Below are positions 34,703 through 42,416 of a DNA stretch of 64,000 bases, in pieces. The stretch's first letter is position 1; each line of letters starts with the position of its first letter. Location of the stretch: the NCBI GenBank assembly GCA_023139105.1, contig JAGLOF010000001.1, forward strand, positions 1-64,000, read 5' to 3'. The stretch is from a bacterium (GTDB lineage: Bacteria > Zhuqueibacterota > QNDG01 > JAGLOF01). The notes below the pieces were generated by a model that was not told the DNA's origin, searched no databases, and saw nothing but the letters and a program-made list of their open reading frames with translations. The translations under genes were made by a program, and so were the position numbers.

Positions 34703-35401
34703 ATGAATGATAATATGAATACTATGATGATACTCATTAAAGGTGAGTTGTATGACAGGCGTGAGCAAATCATCGGCATTGGCAGTTTTTATCTGATCAT
34801 AGCCGTTCTCTTTGTCGGATGGGGCCGGAATGAACTCGATAACAGCCTTCCTGCCTTAAGGGCTGCAGTGATTGCCGCTTTTGCGTTATTCTGGGTGTTT
34901 GACTTGACTACAATGCAGAAGACACATAGAATACGATACTGGTCCCAGTTGCCAATTAAATATTCCAATGTTGGTATTGCAAGATTAATCCCCATGGAAT
35001 CAATTATTGTGATGTTATTATTGGTCTATTCCGCTTGCCGTATTATTGCCGGAGCAATCGATGGGCTTCTGCTTGAATTGGCACTGGGGCTCGGGCTTAG
35101 TTTTTTTGCCAATGCCATGCTGCAGATTCATCCGGATTTAACTGCCGGTTTTCATGGAAAACCTATACGTATTACAGGCGGTATAATTATTGGCCTTATC
35201 ATGATGGGAGCAAATTTCATTTTTATTCTGCTAATCATATCAAAGGATTTAAAAAAACTTGAACCAATGGCACTGAATATAAAAAACATTATCTCCTTAT
35301 TTTTAACTCCCGGTGGTGTCATGTCAATTATTGCACTGGGAGTACTGTGTTGTTTTTTCAGTGTACGCTTTTTTCAATTACGGAAATCTTTCCTGGAGTA
35401 A
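34703..35401 (+). CDS. ABC-2-like permease, paralogue 2
   Basis: 232-residue six-helix protein. It carries LPIKYSNVGIARLI at the place of LPVSR in its neighbour and ends RFFQLRKSFLE. Its own regulator is not apparent; 78 bases separate it from paralogue 1. The ribosome-binding site before ATG 34703 is weak (ACGGGA). Confidence 0.75.
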   Translation: MNDNMNTMMILIKGELYDRREQIIGIGSFYLIIAVLFVGWGRNELDNSLPALRAAVIAAFALFWVFDLTTMQKTHRIRYWSQLPIKYSNVGIARLIPMESIIVMLLLVYSACRIIAGAIDGLLLELALGLGLSFFANAMLQIHPDLTAGFHGKPIRITGGIIIGLIMMGANFIFILLIISKDLKKLEPMALNIKNIISLFLTPGGVMSIIALGVLCCFFSVRFFQLRKSFLE

Positions 35402-35407
35402 TCTGGA

Positions 35408-35518
35408 ATGTGGCTGTTTCACTCAATACAAGGTCATTTTATATTGCTTGGCGCAGGAGCTATCTGTTCATTATTCAGTGTCCTGTCATATCAATTTAAA
35501 CATAGCTATAAGGAATAG
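35408..35518 (+). pseudogene. Duplicated C-terminal tail of the permease family
   Basis: 36-codon frame directly after paralogue 2 and in the same frame, separated by its TAA and two codons. It reads GHFILLGAGAICSLFSVLSY then QFKHSYKE, aligning with IIALGVLCCFFSVRFFQLRK plus SFLE at the end of paralogue 2. It is either the remnant of a lost fourth permease or a small membrane peptide. Confidence 0.55.
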
Positions 35519-35524
35519 CTGGCT

Positions 35525-36247
35525 ATGCACATAATTAAACTATTTAAAGCGGAGCGGAATATCTGGAATCTATTAAAAAGTGAGTGGCATTATAACCGTC
35601 CCAGACTCATTTTATCTTTTGCGTTTTGCCTGAACGGATCTATGTATATATTTACAGCCTTGCCTGTGGAATCCAGAGAATCAATATTATTATTAATACT
35701 GTTTAGTACAGCATTATTCTCGGCAATGGGTGGACAATCGGATCGACTTAAAGAAAAACTTGACAGACGAGATTCTCTTCTACCATTATCAAGAAGAGAT
35801 CTGGCATCCAGCAATTTGCTATTCCCTTTATCGTGCTGGGCTGCAGTAATCGTTATCAATCTGTCAACCATATTGATCTTGACATTATCAGGACGAGAAA
35901 TAGAGGGATACCTCTCATTACATCACTGGTTTGGAATTAATGGAATTATTATTCTGATTATAGGAACTGGCCAGATTTTCTCTGACTTAAGGAGCTGGAA
36001 TGTCTCAGCACACTCAAGAAGACTGCTCTGGATTGGCTGGAGAGTAGTAAAAATAATTATTCTTGTAATATGCTTGTTTATGGCTAATGTAAGCCTTCTG
36101 CTGATATCAGAATCCAGTTTCAGCTTAATGTTTATACAATTTTTCAATACTGTTGTTGGTATAGCATTAATCAATGGGCTTGGATTAGCTGCGCTGGTAT
36201 CAGGATTTTATCTAAATCAAAAAAAACCCAGTTATATCAATCCGTAG
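35525..36247 (+). CDS. ABC-2-like permease, paralogue 3
   Basis: 240-residue six-helix membrane protein. LPLSRRDLASSNLL marks the shared loop; the tail LNQKKPSYINP is more diverged. It ends the first exporter group. The true start may be ATG 35525; no strong ribosome-binding site is seen, and the small relic overlaps its leader. Confidence 0.72.
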   Translation: MHIIKLFKAERNIWNLLKSEWHYNRPRLILSFAFCLNGSMYIFTALPVESRESILLLILFSTALFSAMGGQSDRLKEKLDRRDSLLPLSRRDLASSNLLFPLSCWAAVIVINLSTILILTLSGREIEGYLSLHHWFGINGIIILIIGTGQIFSDLRSWNVSAHSRRLLWIGWRVVKIIILVICLFMANVSLLLISESSFSLMFIQFFNTVVGIALINGLGLAALVSGFYLNQKKPSYINP

Positions 36248-36331
36248 AAAGCGGTGAATAAAAAAAGAGATAATCGGTTTTTAATATATCACATCACACA
36301 TTCAATATGTAAAGGTTAAGAAGAGGTGCAC

Positions 36332-37246
36332 ATGAACGTACTGAAAGTGGACAAAATCCGCAAACAGTTCGGTGATCACGTTGCTGTTGATGAAGTTTCA
36401 TTCTCCATCGATGAAGGCATGATTTTCGGACTGATCGGTCCCAATGGGGCCGGAAAAACTACCAGTATCAGGATGATAATGAATATCATCGCTCCTGATT
36501 CCGGGAACGTATCGGTAATGGGAAATACTGATCCGCGCAAGCATACTGATCTGATCGGTTACCTGCCGGAAGAGCGGGGACTTTACCGAAGAATGAAGAT
36601 CAAGGATCTTCTGAGATTCATGACAGATTTAAAGCAGGTCTCAAAAGTTGAATCGGCAAAAGCCGTTGACTACTGGCTGGAACGTGTTGAACTTTCTGAG
36701 TGGAAGAATAAAAAAGTTGAAGAACTGTCTAAGGGAATGCAGCAGAAAATTCAATTTATCGGTACTATTCTCCACAAACCAAAGCTGCTTATTCTAGACG
36801 AACCTTTTGGAGGATTGGATCCGGTAAATCAAATCCTGATTAAGGATATATTGCTTGATCTGAAGAAACAGGGAACAACTATTATTTTTTCAACTCATGT
36901 TATGGAAAGTGCTGAAAAACTTTGTGAAGACATTCTGTTGATCAACAAATCAAAGCAGGTCTTATATGGTAAACTGGCTGAAATTAAGAAGAGTTTCGGC
37001 CATCAGCATTTGATAATTGAGTATAGTGGAAAAGATACATTCCTGGATTCAAAAGAAATTGCACACTTTGATAATTATGGCAATCATGTGGAAATACAAC
37101 TCACAAAGAACGGTGATGCACAAAAAATACTGAAAGAAGCAGTGACTATGGCCGATATACAACGCTTTGAGTTAAAAGAGCCTTCATTGCAGGAAATTTT
37201 CATAGAAACTGTGGGCGAATCAGCCGGGGAGGCAGGCAATGAGTAA
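36332..37246 (+). CDS. ABC transporter ATP-binding protein (NatA/DrrA-like)
   Basis: 304-residue ATPase: Walker A GPNGAGKTT, signature LSKGMQQKIQF, Walker B LLILDEPFGGLDP, switch STHVMES. The C-terminal 80 residues form the DUF4162-type domain found in NatA and DrrA (FELKEPSLQEIFIE at the end). Start ATG 36332 follows AGAGGTG; a GTG two codons earlier is possible. Overlaps the permease gene by 8 bases, forming a two-gene exporter. Confidence 0.92.
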   Translation: MNVLKVDKIRKQFGDHVAVDEVSFSIDEGMIFGLIGPNGAGKTTSIRMIMNIIAPDSGNVSVMGNTDPRKHTDLIGYLPEERGLYRRMKIKDLLRFMTDLKQVSKVESAKAVDYWLERVELSEWKNKKVEELSKGMQQKIQFIGTILHKPKLLILDEPFGGLDPVNQILIKDILLDLKKQGTTIIFSTHVMESAEKLCEDILLINKSKQVLYGKLAEIKKSFGHQHLIIEYSGKDTFLDSKEIAHFDNYGNHVEIQLTKNGDAQKILKEAVTMADIQRFELKEPSLQEIFIETVGESAGEAGNE

Positions 37247-38543
37247 GAAAATTTTTGCAGTAATCCGGCGAGAATTTATCACACGCGCCAAGACCAAGGG
37301 ATTTATTATCGGGACATTGGCATTCCCCATTATCATGGTTTTGATGTTCAGTGCAATGTTTGTATTTGGTAAGTTGTTTCAACCAACTACAAAGAAATTT
37401 GTCATTATTGATCAACCCAACTTAGTTTATGAGAAATTTACAGCCTTGCAGTCGGATACATTGAGCAACGGCAAGTTACAGTATATCTTCGAAAAGCATT
37501 CTGTAGTTGAAGACGAGCTTGAAGCATCTCTGGAATTATTACAGAATAAAGTTCGTAACAAAGAAATTGATGGTTATATGCTTATACCTGAAACTATACT
37601 GGAGACAAGGGAGATTATATTTTCTGCACGTAATGTCTCTGATTTTGAAGAGCAGCAACGCTTTGCACGGTCATTCACCGAAATAATTCGCAATTACCGG
37701 CTTGAGCAAGTCGGTATGTCTGCTGAAATTATTCAGCGTGAAAGAGAACTTGGTCGTGTATGGTTGAAAAGCAAGCAAGTGACAGACAAAGGTGAAGTAG
37801 AAAAAAGCGGCGTTTCCTCCTATCTTCTTTCATATATTTTAACCTATGTGATGCTTTTGATGATAATGATTTATGGTCAGATGACAATGCGCAGTGTAAT
37901 AGAAGAAAAGAGCCAACGTATCTCTGAGACCATTGTCAGTTCAATCAAACCCCTGGAATTAATGCTGGGCAAAATAATTGGTATTTGTGGTCTTGGGCTG
38001 ACACAGCTAGGGATTTTCGGTGGCTTCATGTACCTTGTATCTACTTATGCAGTGCCCATACTCCAGCGTTTCGGCATCGACTCACCCGATGTTTTTGAGA
38101 TTTTTGGACAGTTGAATTTTTCTGCATCCATGTTCGGTTTCATGCTGACTTTTTTCATCCTGGGTTTTGTCTTCTTTGCGGGGCTCTTTGCAGCACTGGG
38201 TGCTATGGTGAATTCCGAAGATGAAGGCCAACAGCTCCAGATGCCTCTTATATTTTTACTTATGATCGGTTATTTCATGATGATCAGTATTGCCAAAAAT
38301 CCGGATACAGCCCGTGCTTTATGGTTCTCTCTGATTCCATTCTGGACTCCTCTGATAATGTTCGCCCGCATAGCAGCCAGTGATCCTATTCTACCATCCG
38401 GAACATGGTTATCCATTGGTACAATGACAGTATCAACAGTTGTATTGATTGCCTTCATTGCAAAAATATATCGTGTAGGTATATTGATGTATGGCAAGAA
38501 GGCTTCATTTAAAGAAGTTTTACGTTGGTTGCGATATAAATAG
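37239..38543 (+). CDS. ABC-2 permease (NatB/YhaP-like)
   Basis: 434-residue inner-membrane protein. One helix follows the basic N-terminus (IRREFITRAKTKGFIIGT), then a soluble extracytoplasmic domain of about 150 residues, then five to six C-terminal helices. The EEKSQRISETIVSSIKPLELMLGK motif before helix 3 is diagnostic of the NatB branch. In characterised systems these export Na+ or small antimicrobials; the substrate here is unknown. Confidence 0.92.
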   Translation: MSKKIFAVIRREFITRAKTKGFIIGTLAFPIIMVLMFSAMFVFGKLFQPTTKKFVIIDQPNLVYEKFTALQSDTLSNGKLQYIFEKHSVVEDELEASLELLQNKVRNKEIDGYMLIPETILETREIIFSARNVSDFEEQQRFARSFTEIIRNYRLEQVGMSAEIIQRERELGRVWLKSKQVTDKGEVEKSGVSSYLLSYILTYVMLLMIMIYGQMTMRSVIEEKSQRISETIVSSIKPLELMLGKIIGICGLGLTQLGIFGGFMYLVSTYAVPILQRFGIDSPDVFEIFGQLNFSASMFGFMLTFFILGFVFFAGLFAALGAMVNSEDEGQQLQMPLIFLLMIGYFMMISIAKNPDTARALWFSLIPFWTPLIMFARIAASDPILPSGTWLSIGTMTVSTVVLIAFIAKIYRVGILMYGKKASFKEVLRWLRYK

Positions 38544-38549
38544 ATATAA

Positions 38550-38587
38550 TTATTTTCAGGGTACGGATGATCGTACCCTGAAAATAA
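38550..38587. terminator. Perfect 16-bp hairpin after the NatB-like gene
   Basis: TTATTTTCAGGGTACG (38550-38565), loop GATGAT, perfect complement at 38572-38587. It starts seven bases after the permease stop. There is no separate U-tract beyond the A/T-rich base of the stem, so termination is likely but not canonical. Confidence 0.6.
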
Positions 38588-38685
38588 TACTAAATTCGAT
38601 CTGAAAAAATCTTGTAACACACTGTATTCGTTATGGTTGAAAACTTTTATTCATGTAAGTGGATATAAAAAACTTTATAAAAAGC

Positions 38686-38714
38686 TTGACATTGCATAAG
38701 AAATGATGTTAATT
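38686..38714 (+). promoter_or_regulatory. Candidate promoter of the membrane protein/wHTH pair
   Basis: Consensus TTGACA (38686-38691), 17-base spacer and a poor -10 TTAATT (38709-38714), 66 bases before ATG 38780. Confidence 0.4.
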
Positions 38715-38779
38715 CCTGTAAGTTAGTTTGTGCTGCAAACCAGTTAATATTGCAGATTGATCTGCGGGAAAGGAGCTAT

Positions 38780-39403
38780 ATGGAAGCTCAAGAATTAAGA
38801 TTAAATGAATCAGACTTAAAGACATTGAAAAAAAATATTCGAGGATATTCCGAGCAAGATGGTCTAGCAGATATTGCAATCAGTATCCTCTCTATTGGTG
38901 GTGGTCTGGCCATAATACTGAACAGCTTCTTATTGTTCAGATTAATCTGGCCTCTCTTGCTACTTGCTTTACTTATTGGTAGATATTGGGTAGGCAAACA
39001 TAAATTAGGATTTGTAAAACCAATACACCTTTCAGGCACTGAATGGTTGAAAATTGCCGGAGTACTTATGCTACCGGTGCTGGTGGGTATCTGGGGCCTG
39101 TATCAGTATAAGATAAACAATTCACCTGAACCGTGGCAATCATATGAATTCCGGGTCATGCTGGGATGTATTGGTTTTATGCTGGCATCCATATGGGCCA
39201 CAGACTCTTTTATAAATAGAATTAATCGAGGATATATTTATTCCGTTGTTACCTTGACTTTAGGGCTGGTAGCACCTCTATTAGGACAGGTTTTAACAAG
39301 CTATTTACTGATTTTCCTGGCTGTACCACCCCTGATTTATGGATTAGTATTATACATGAAGATGCTCACACATCATAAAGAACTGTCGGTGTATCATGAG
39401 TAA
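38780..39403 (+). CDS. Six-helix membrane protein paired with a wHTH regulator
   Basis: 207-residue protein. A short soluble head with NIRGYSEQDGLADIAIS precedes six hydrophobic helices. AAGGAG lies five bases before ATG 38780; the frame is open ten codons further upstream. No characterised family recognised. Its gene overlaps the regulator by 8 bases, so it may be a sensor or an anti-regulator for it, or simply the target; this is inference. Confidence 0.75.
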   Translation: MEAQELRLNESDLKTLKKNIRGYSEQDGLADIAISILSIGGGLAIILNSFLLFRLIWPLLLLALLIGRYWVGKHKLGFVKPIHLSGTEWLKIAGVLMLPVLVGIWGLYQYKINNSPEPWQSYEFRVMLGCIGFMLASIWATDSFINRINRGYIYSVVTLTLGLVAPLLGQVLTSYLLIFLAVPPLIYGLVLYMKMLTHHKELSVYHE

Positions 39404-39728
39404 TGAAACTTTTGATGCCAGTCTATTGGAAGCTCTGGGTGAGATAGATAAAATGATACATGAACCGGCCCGCCTGCAAATCATTGCCAATTTATATGTA
39501 GTTGAGAGCGCAGATTTTTTATTCCTCATGAATCAAACAGGATTGACCAGAGGCAATTTATCATCACACTTAAGTAAATTGGAAAAAGCGGGCTATTTGG
39601 ACATTAAAAAGGAATTTATACGCAAAATTCCACGTACGTTACTCTGCCTGACCCAGGATGGACGTAAGGCATTTGATTCTTATAGAAAACGAATGCAACG
39701 TGTACTGGACGGTTTGCCGGAGAATTAA
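39396..39728 (+). CDS. Winged-helix transcriptional regulator (MarR/ArsR-like, HTH_27 type)
   Basis: 110-residue DNA-binding protein: EPARLQIIANLYVVESADFL, then the helix-turn-helix QTGLTRGNLSSHLSKLEKAG and the wing KKEFIRKIPRTLLCLT. This matches the winged-helix domain family common in FCB bacteria, usually encoded with a membrane protein and ABC exporter genes. No metal-binding cysteines. Probably controls the exporter genes that follow 78 bases downstream. Confidence 0.85.
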   Translation: MSNETFDASLLEALGEIDKMIHEPARLQIIANLYVVESADFLFLMNQTGLTRGNLSSHLSKLEKAGYLDIKKEFIRKIPRTLLCLTQDGRKAFDSYRKRMQRVLDGLPEN

Positions 39729-39805
39729 CATATTTAACAAATGTCAGTTATAAAAAAATCAGTCAAATAGATTTCTAACCAAAATAATTACGAGGAGGTT
39801 ATTTC

Positions 39806-40522
39806 ATGCTTGAGGCCAAAGATTTAACCATGCGGTATGAGGACGGACATCTGGCTGTCGATCATATCAACTTTCAAGTTAAAAAAGGAGAGATTTTTTG
39901 TATGCTGGGAGCTAATGGCGCTGGCAAGACTACGACAATCAATCTCTTTCTTAACTTCATCGATCCCACTGAAGGACAGCCCCTTGTGGATAATGTAGAC
40001 TCATCCAAAGATCCACTGGAAGCTAAAGGTAACATTGCCTTTGTCTCTGAAAATGTTATGTTATACAGCAATTTCACGGCACGTCAGAACATGGATTATT
40101 TTGCAAAATTAGGCGGAAAACCAGATTATACACGGGATGACTATTATGCCGTCATGCGTCGGGTGGGACTTCAGGAAGAAGCTTTTGAAGGTAAGTTGAA
40201 AAATTTCTCCAAGGGAATGCGGCAGAAAATTGGCATTGCAATTGCCATCCTAAAAGATGCTAACAACATTATACTTGATGAGCCAACATCGGGTCTTGAT
40301 CCCAAGGCTGCGGCAGAATTTGCCACAATTCTTAATGAGTTAAAAGAACAGGGCAAAGCAATTTTTATGTCTACACATGATATTTTCAGGGCAAAGACTT
40401 TTGCCGACCGCGTTGGCATTATGAAAGAGGGCCGCATGGTAATGCAGCGCTCCAGTCAAGAGTTTTTAGCAGAAGATCTGGAGAAGATCTACCTGGATTA
40501 TATGCTGGGTAAAATTGATTAG
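39806..40522 (+). CDS. ABC transporter ATP-binding protein
   Basis: 238-residue ATPase: Walker A GANGAGKTT, signature FSKGMRQKIGI, Walker B IILDEPTSGLDP, switch STHDIFRA. It lacks the C-terminal extension of the 36332 protein. GAGGAGGT before ATG 39806 is a strong ribosome-binding site. The permease gene follows after 44 bases. Confidence 0.93.
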   Translation: MLEAKDLTMRYEDGHLAVDHINFQVKKGEIFCMLGANGAGKTTTINLFLNFIDPTEGQPLVDNVDSSKDPLEAKGNIAFVSENVMLYSNFTARQNMDYFAKLGGKPDYTRDDYYAVMRRVGLQEEAFEGKLKNFSKGMRQKIGIAIAILKDANNIILDEPTSGLDPKAAAEFATILNELKEQGKAIFMSTHDIFRAKTFADRVGIMKEGRMVMQRSSQEFLAEDLEKIYLDYMLGKID

Positions 40523-40566
40523 ACACTGTGTAATAAAAATTAATCGCCGCCATTAAGGAGAGCATT

Positions 40567-41973
40567 ATGCTTAAACATATTGTTTTAAAAGAGGTCTGGG
40601 AAAACATATCCAGCCCCAAATTTGTATTTACTTTTTTACTCTGTACTGTCTTAATTATTCTATCAGCATACACAGGAATTGGCAATTACCGTGCAGATTT
40701 TAAAGAATATAATTCTGCCAAGGCGTTAAACAAACAGAATCTTGATGCATCACCAAGCTGGCAGGCATTAGCGGGTCTTGGCACAAAAATTACAAAGCCG
40801 CCTCAAGTGTTGGGCACACTGGCTGCTGGTATTCAGGATGCTGTCGGACGTAACTCTACGGTAAACATCGCCTATGATCCTCAACTGGTTGATTCCAAGT
40901 ATGACAGTAATCCGGTATTTGCTATTTTTGGCAATCTTGACTTAACCTTGATTGTCAAGATAGTACTCAGTCTTTTTGCCATTCTCTTCACATATGACGC
41001 CATTGTAGGTGAGAAAGAACGGGGTACGCTAAAATTGGCCCTTGCCAACAGAGTACCACGAGATCAGATAATCCTTGGTAAGGCAATAGGCTCTTTCATC
41101 AGCCTTCTTGTTCCTTTGTTAATACCATTTCTGCTTGGCCTTTTAATGCTCAATCTCTATCCTGATATATCTTTGTCAGGTGGTGACTGGAGCAGGATAG
41201 CCCTGATGTTTCTCTTCTATCTTCTCTACTTATCGGTCTTCTTTACACTGGGTCTATTTGTTTCCAGCCGTACCAATCGCTCTTCCAGCAGTCTGTTTAT
41301 ACTTCTCTTTATCTGGGTTATTCTCATTTTTGTTGTACCCAAGAGTGCAGTTATGGTAGCAAATCATATGAGTCCTATCCCCTCTGTACATGATATCAAT
41401 TCACAGAAAGATGCTTTTTTACAGGAAATCCAAGGTAGTGCTCCGCAAAAAGTAGCAGAGTGGCGAGAGGCGAACGAACCGGTTGATGGTGATGATCCCA
41501 CTATCTTCCAGGAGAAATTCCGTGCATTCCTCACCGAACTTCAACAAGATCTTACAGCCCGGATCGATGCAAAAAATGCAGAAGTTGAAGAATCTTTTCA
41601 ATCTAAACGTCGTCGTCAACAGATGCTGGCACTTAACTTATCACGTATTTCCCCTGCATCTTCTCTAACTTTCGGGGCATTGGCCCTGGCCAAAACCGGT
41701 ATTCACGAACATGAGCGTTTTTTAAATTCCATCAAGACATACAAACCTATTTTCACTAAGTGGGTAAATGCCAAGATGATGGAGAACCTCGATTTTAATG
41801 CACGTCAGCAACCTAAACCCGTGTTGGACGACATGCCTTTACATGAATTTGTACCTATGACTCTGGCAGATTCATTTGCCCTGGCACTTCCCGACTTTGT
41901 AGTCATGATACTTATGATTATTGTTCTGTTTGCAGGTGCATTTGTATCCTTTTTACGGTATGATATTCGTTAA
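40567..41973 (+). CDS. ABC-2 permease with large extracytoplasmic domain
   Basis: 468-residue permease. Helix 1 (residues 18-38) is followed by a soluble region, then five helices starting near 115 with the cytoplasmic EKERGTLKLALANRVPRDQI loop typical of NosY/ABC-2 permeases. A second soluble, partly helical region of about 170 residues (rich in Q, E, K, R) precedes the last helix. This is the DUF3526-like layout. AAGGAG lies seven bases before ATG 40567. Last gene of the island. Confidence 0.9.
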   Translation: MLKHIVLKEVWENISSPKFVFTFLLCTVLIILSAYTGIGNYRADFKEYNSAKALNKQNLDASPSWQALAGLGTKITKPPQVLGTLAAGIQDAVGRNSTVNIAYDPQLVDSKYDSNPVFAIFGNLDLTLIVKIVLSLFAILFTYDAIVGEKERGTLKLALANRVPRDQIILGKAIGSFISLLVPLLIPFLLGLLMLNLYPDISLSGGDWSRIALMFLFYLLYLSVFFTLGLFVSSRTNRSSSSLFILLFIWVILIFVVPKSAVMVANHMSPIPSVHDINSQKDAFLQEIQGSAPQKVAEWREANEPVDGDDPTIFQEKFRAFLTELQQDLTARIDAKNAEVEESFQSKRRRQQMLALNLSRISPASSLTFGALALAKTGIHEHERFLNSIKTYKPIFTKWVNAKMMENLDFNARQQPKPVLDDMPLHEFVPMTLADSFALALPDFVVMILMIIVLFAGAFVSFLRYDIR

Positions 41974-41998
41974 CAATCAATTTCAGTAATTGAACGGC

Positions 41999-42084
41999 CC
42001 CAGGGGCGGTAGTAAAAAAAATGTCCCTGGGATTTGTGGCAGCCCCCGGGGTGTAGTGGTTCTTCCGCTATTCCCCGGGGGCTG
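41999..42084. other. Two GC-rich hairpins after the ABC island
   Basis: Hairpin A: CCCAGGG 41999-42005 with CCCTGGG 42025-42031. Hairpin B: CAGCCCCCGGGG 42040-42051 with CCCCGGGGGCTG 42073-42084, perfect 12 bp, plus an inner TAGTGG/CCGCTA stem. Both are much more GC-rich than their surroundings. No U-tract follows. The 443-base region 41974-42416 holds no gene. Confidence 0.6.
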
Positions 42085-42202
42085 GTGATTACCTAACCGG
42101 GTGACTAAGTGCTATAATAACAAGGGATGTAAAAATACACGGGATTTTTCAACAGTCTCAGGGACAGTAGAGACGCCACGGCGGATTACACACTCAATTG
42201 TT

Positions 42203-42228
42203 GTCTTCCTGAACTTGTTTCAGGATCT
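42203..42228. repeat. Short TCCTGAA/TTCAGGATCT hairpin repeat
   Basis: TCCTGAA (42207-42213) pairs with TTCAGGA (42219-42225), preceded by GTCT and followed by TCT. It has the same layout as the module at 4533-4562 (GTCAT-stem-loop-stem-TCT). Confidence 0.45.
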
Positions 42229-42300
42229 CATTAAAAAATAAATAATGAAGATCACTGCTTTCGAAGCGAACAAAAAACCGTATTAATATTGTAACAAAAT

Positions 42301-42409
42301 TCCGAATAATAGAGTCTTTACCAATTGAAACATCATCATAGATGACAAGCAACAAGATTCAATCTTTTGCGTACGCATCTTAGGGAAGAGAAGTATATAT
42401 TATTCGGAG
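42301..42409 (+). promoter_or_regulatory. 11-bp inverted repeat that covers a ribosome-binding site
   Basis: TCCGAATAATA (42301-42311) is perfectly complementary to TATTATTCGGA (42398-42408). The right arm includes GGA of the Shine-Dalgarno GGAG (42406-42409) eight bases before GTG 42417. If both arms are in the transcript, pairing would hide the site. The intervening 86 bases show no strong structure by eye. Confidence 0.35.
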
Positions 42410-42416
42410 AATCATC

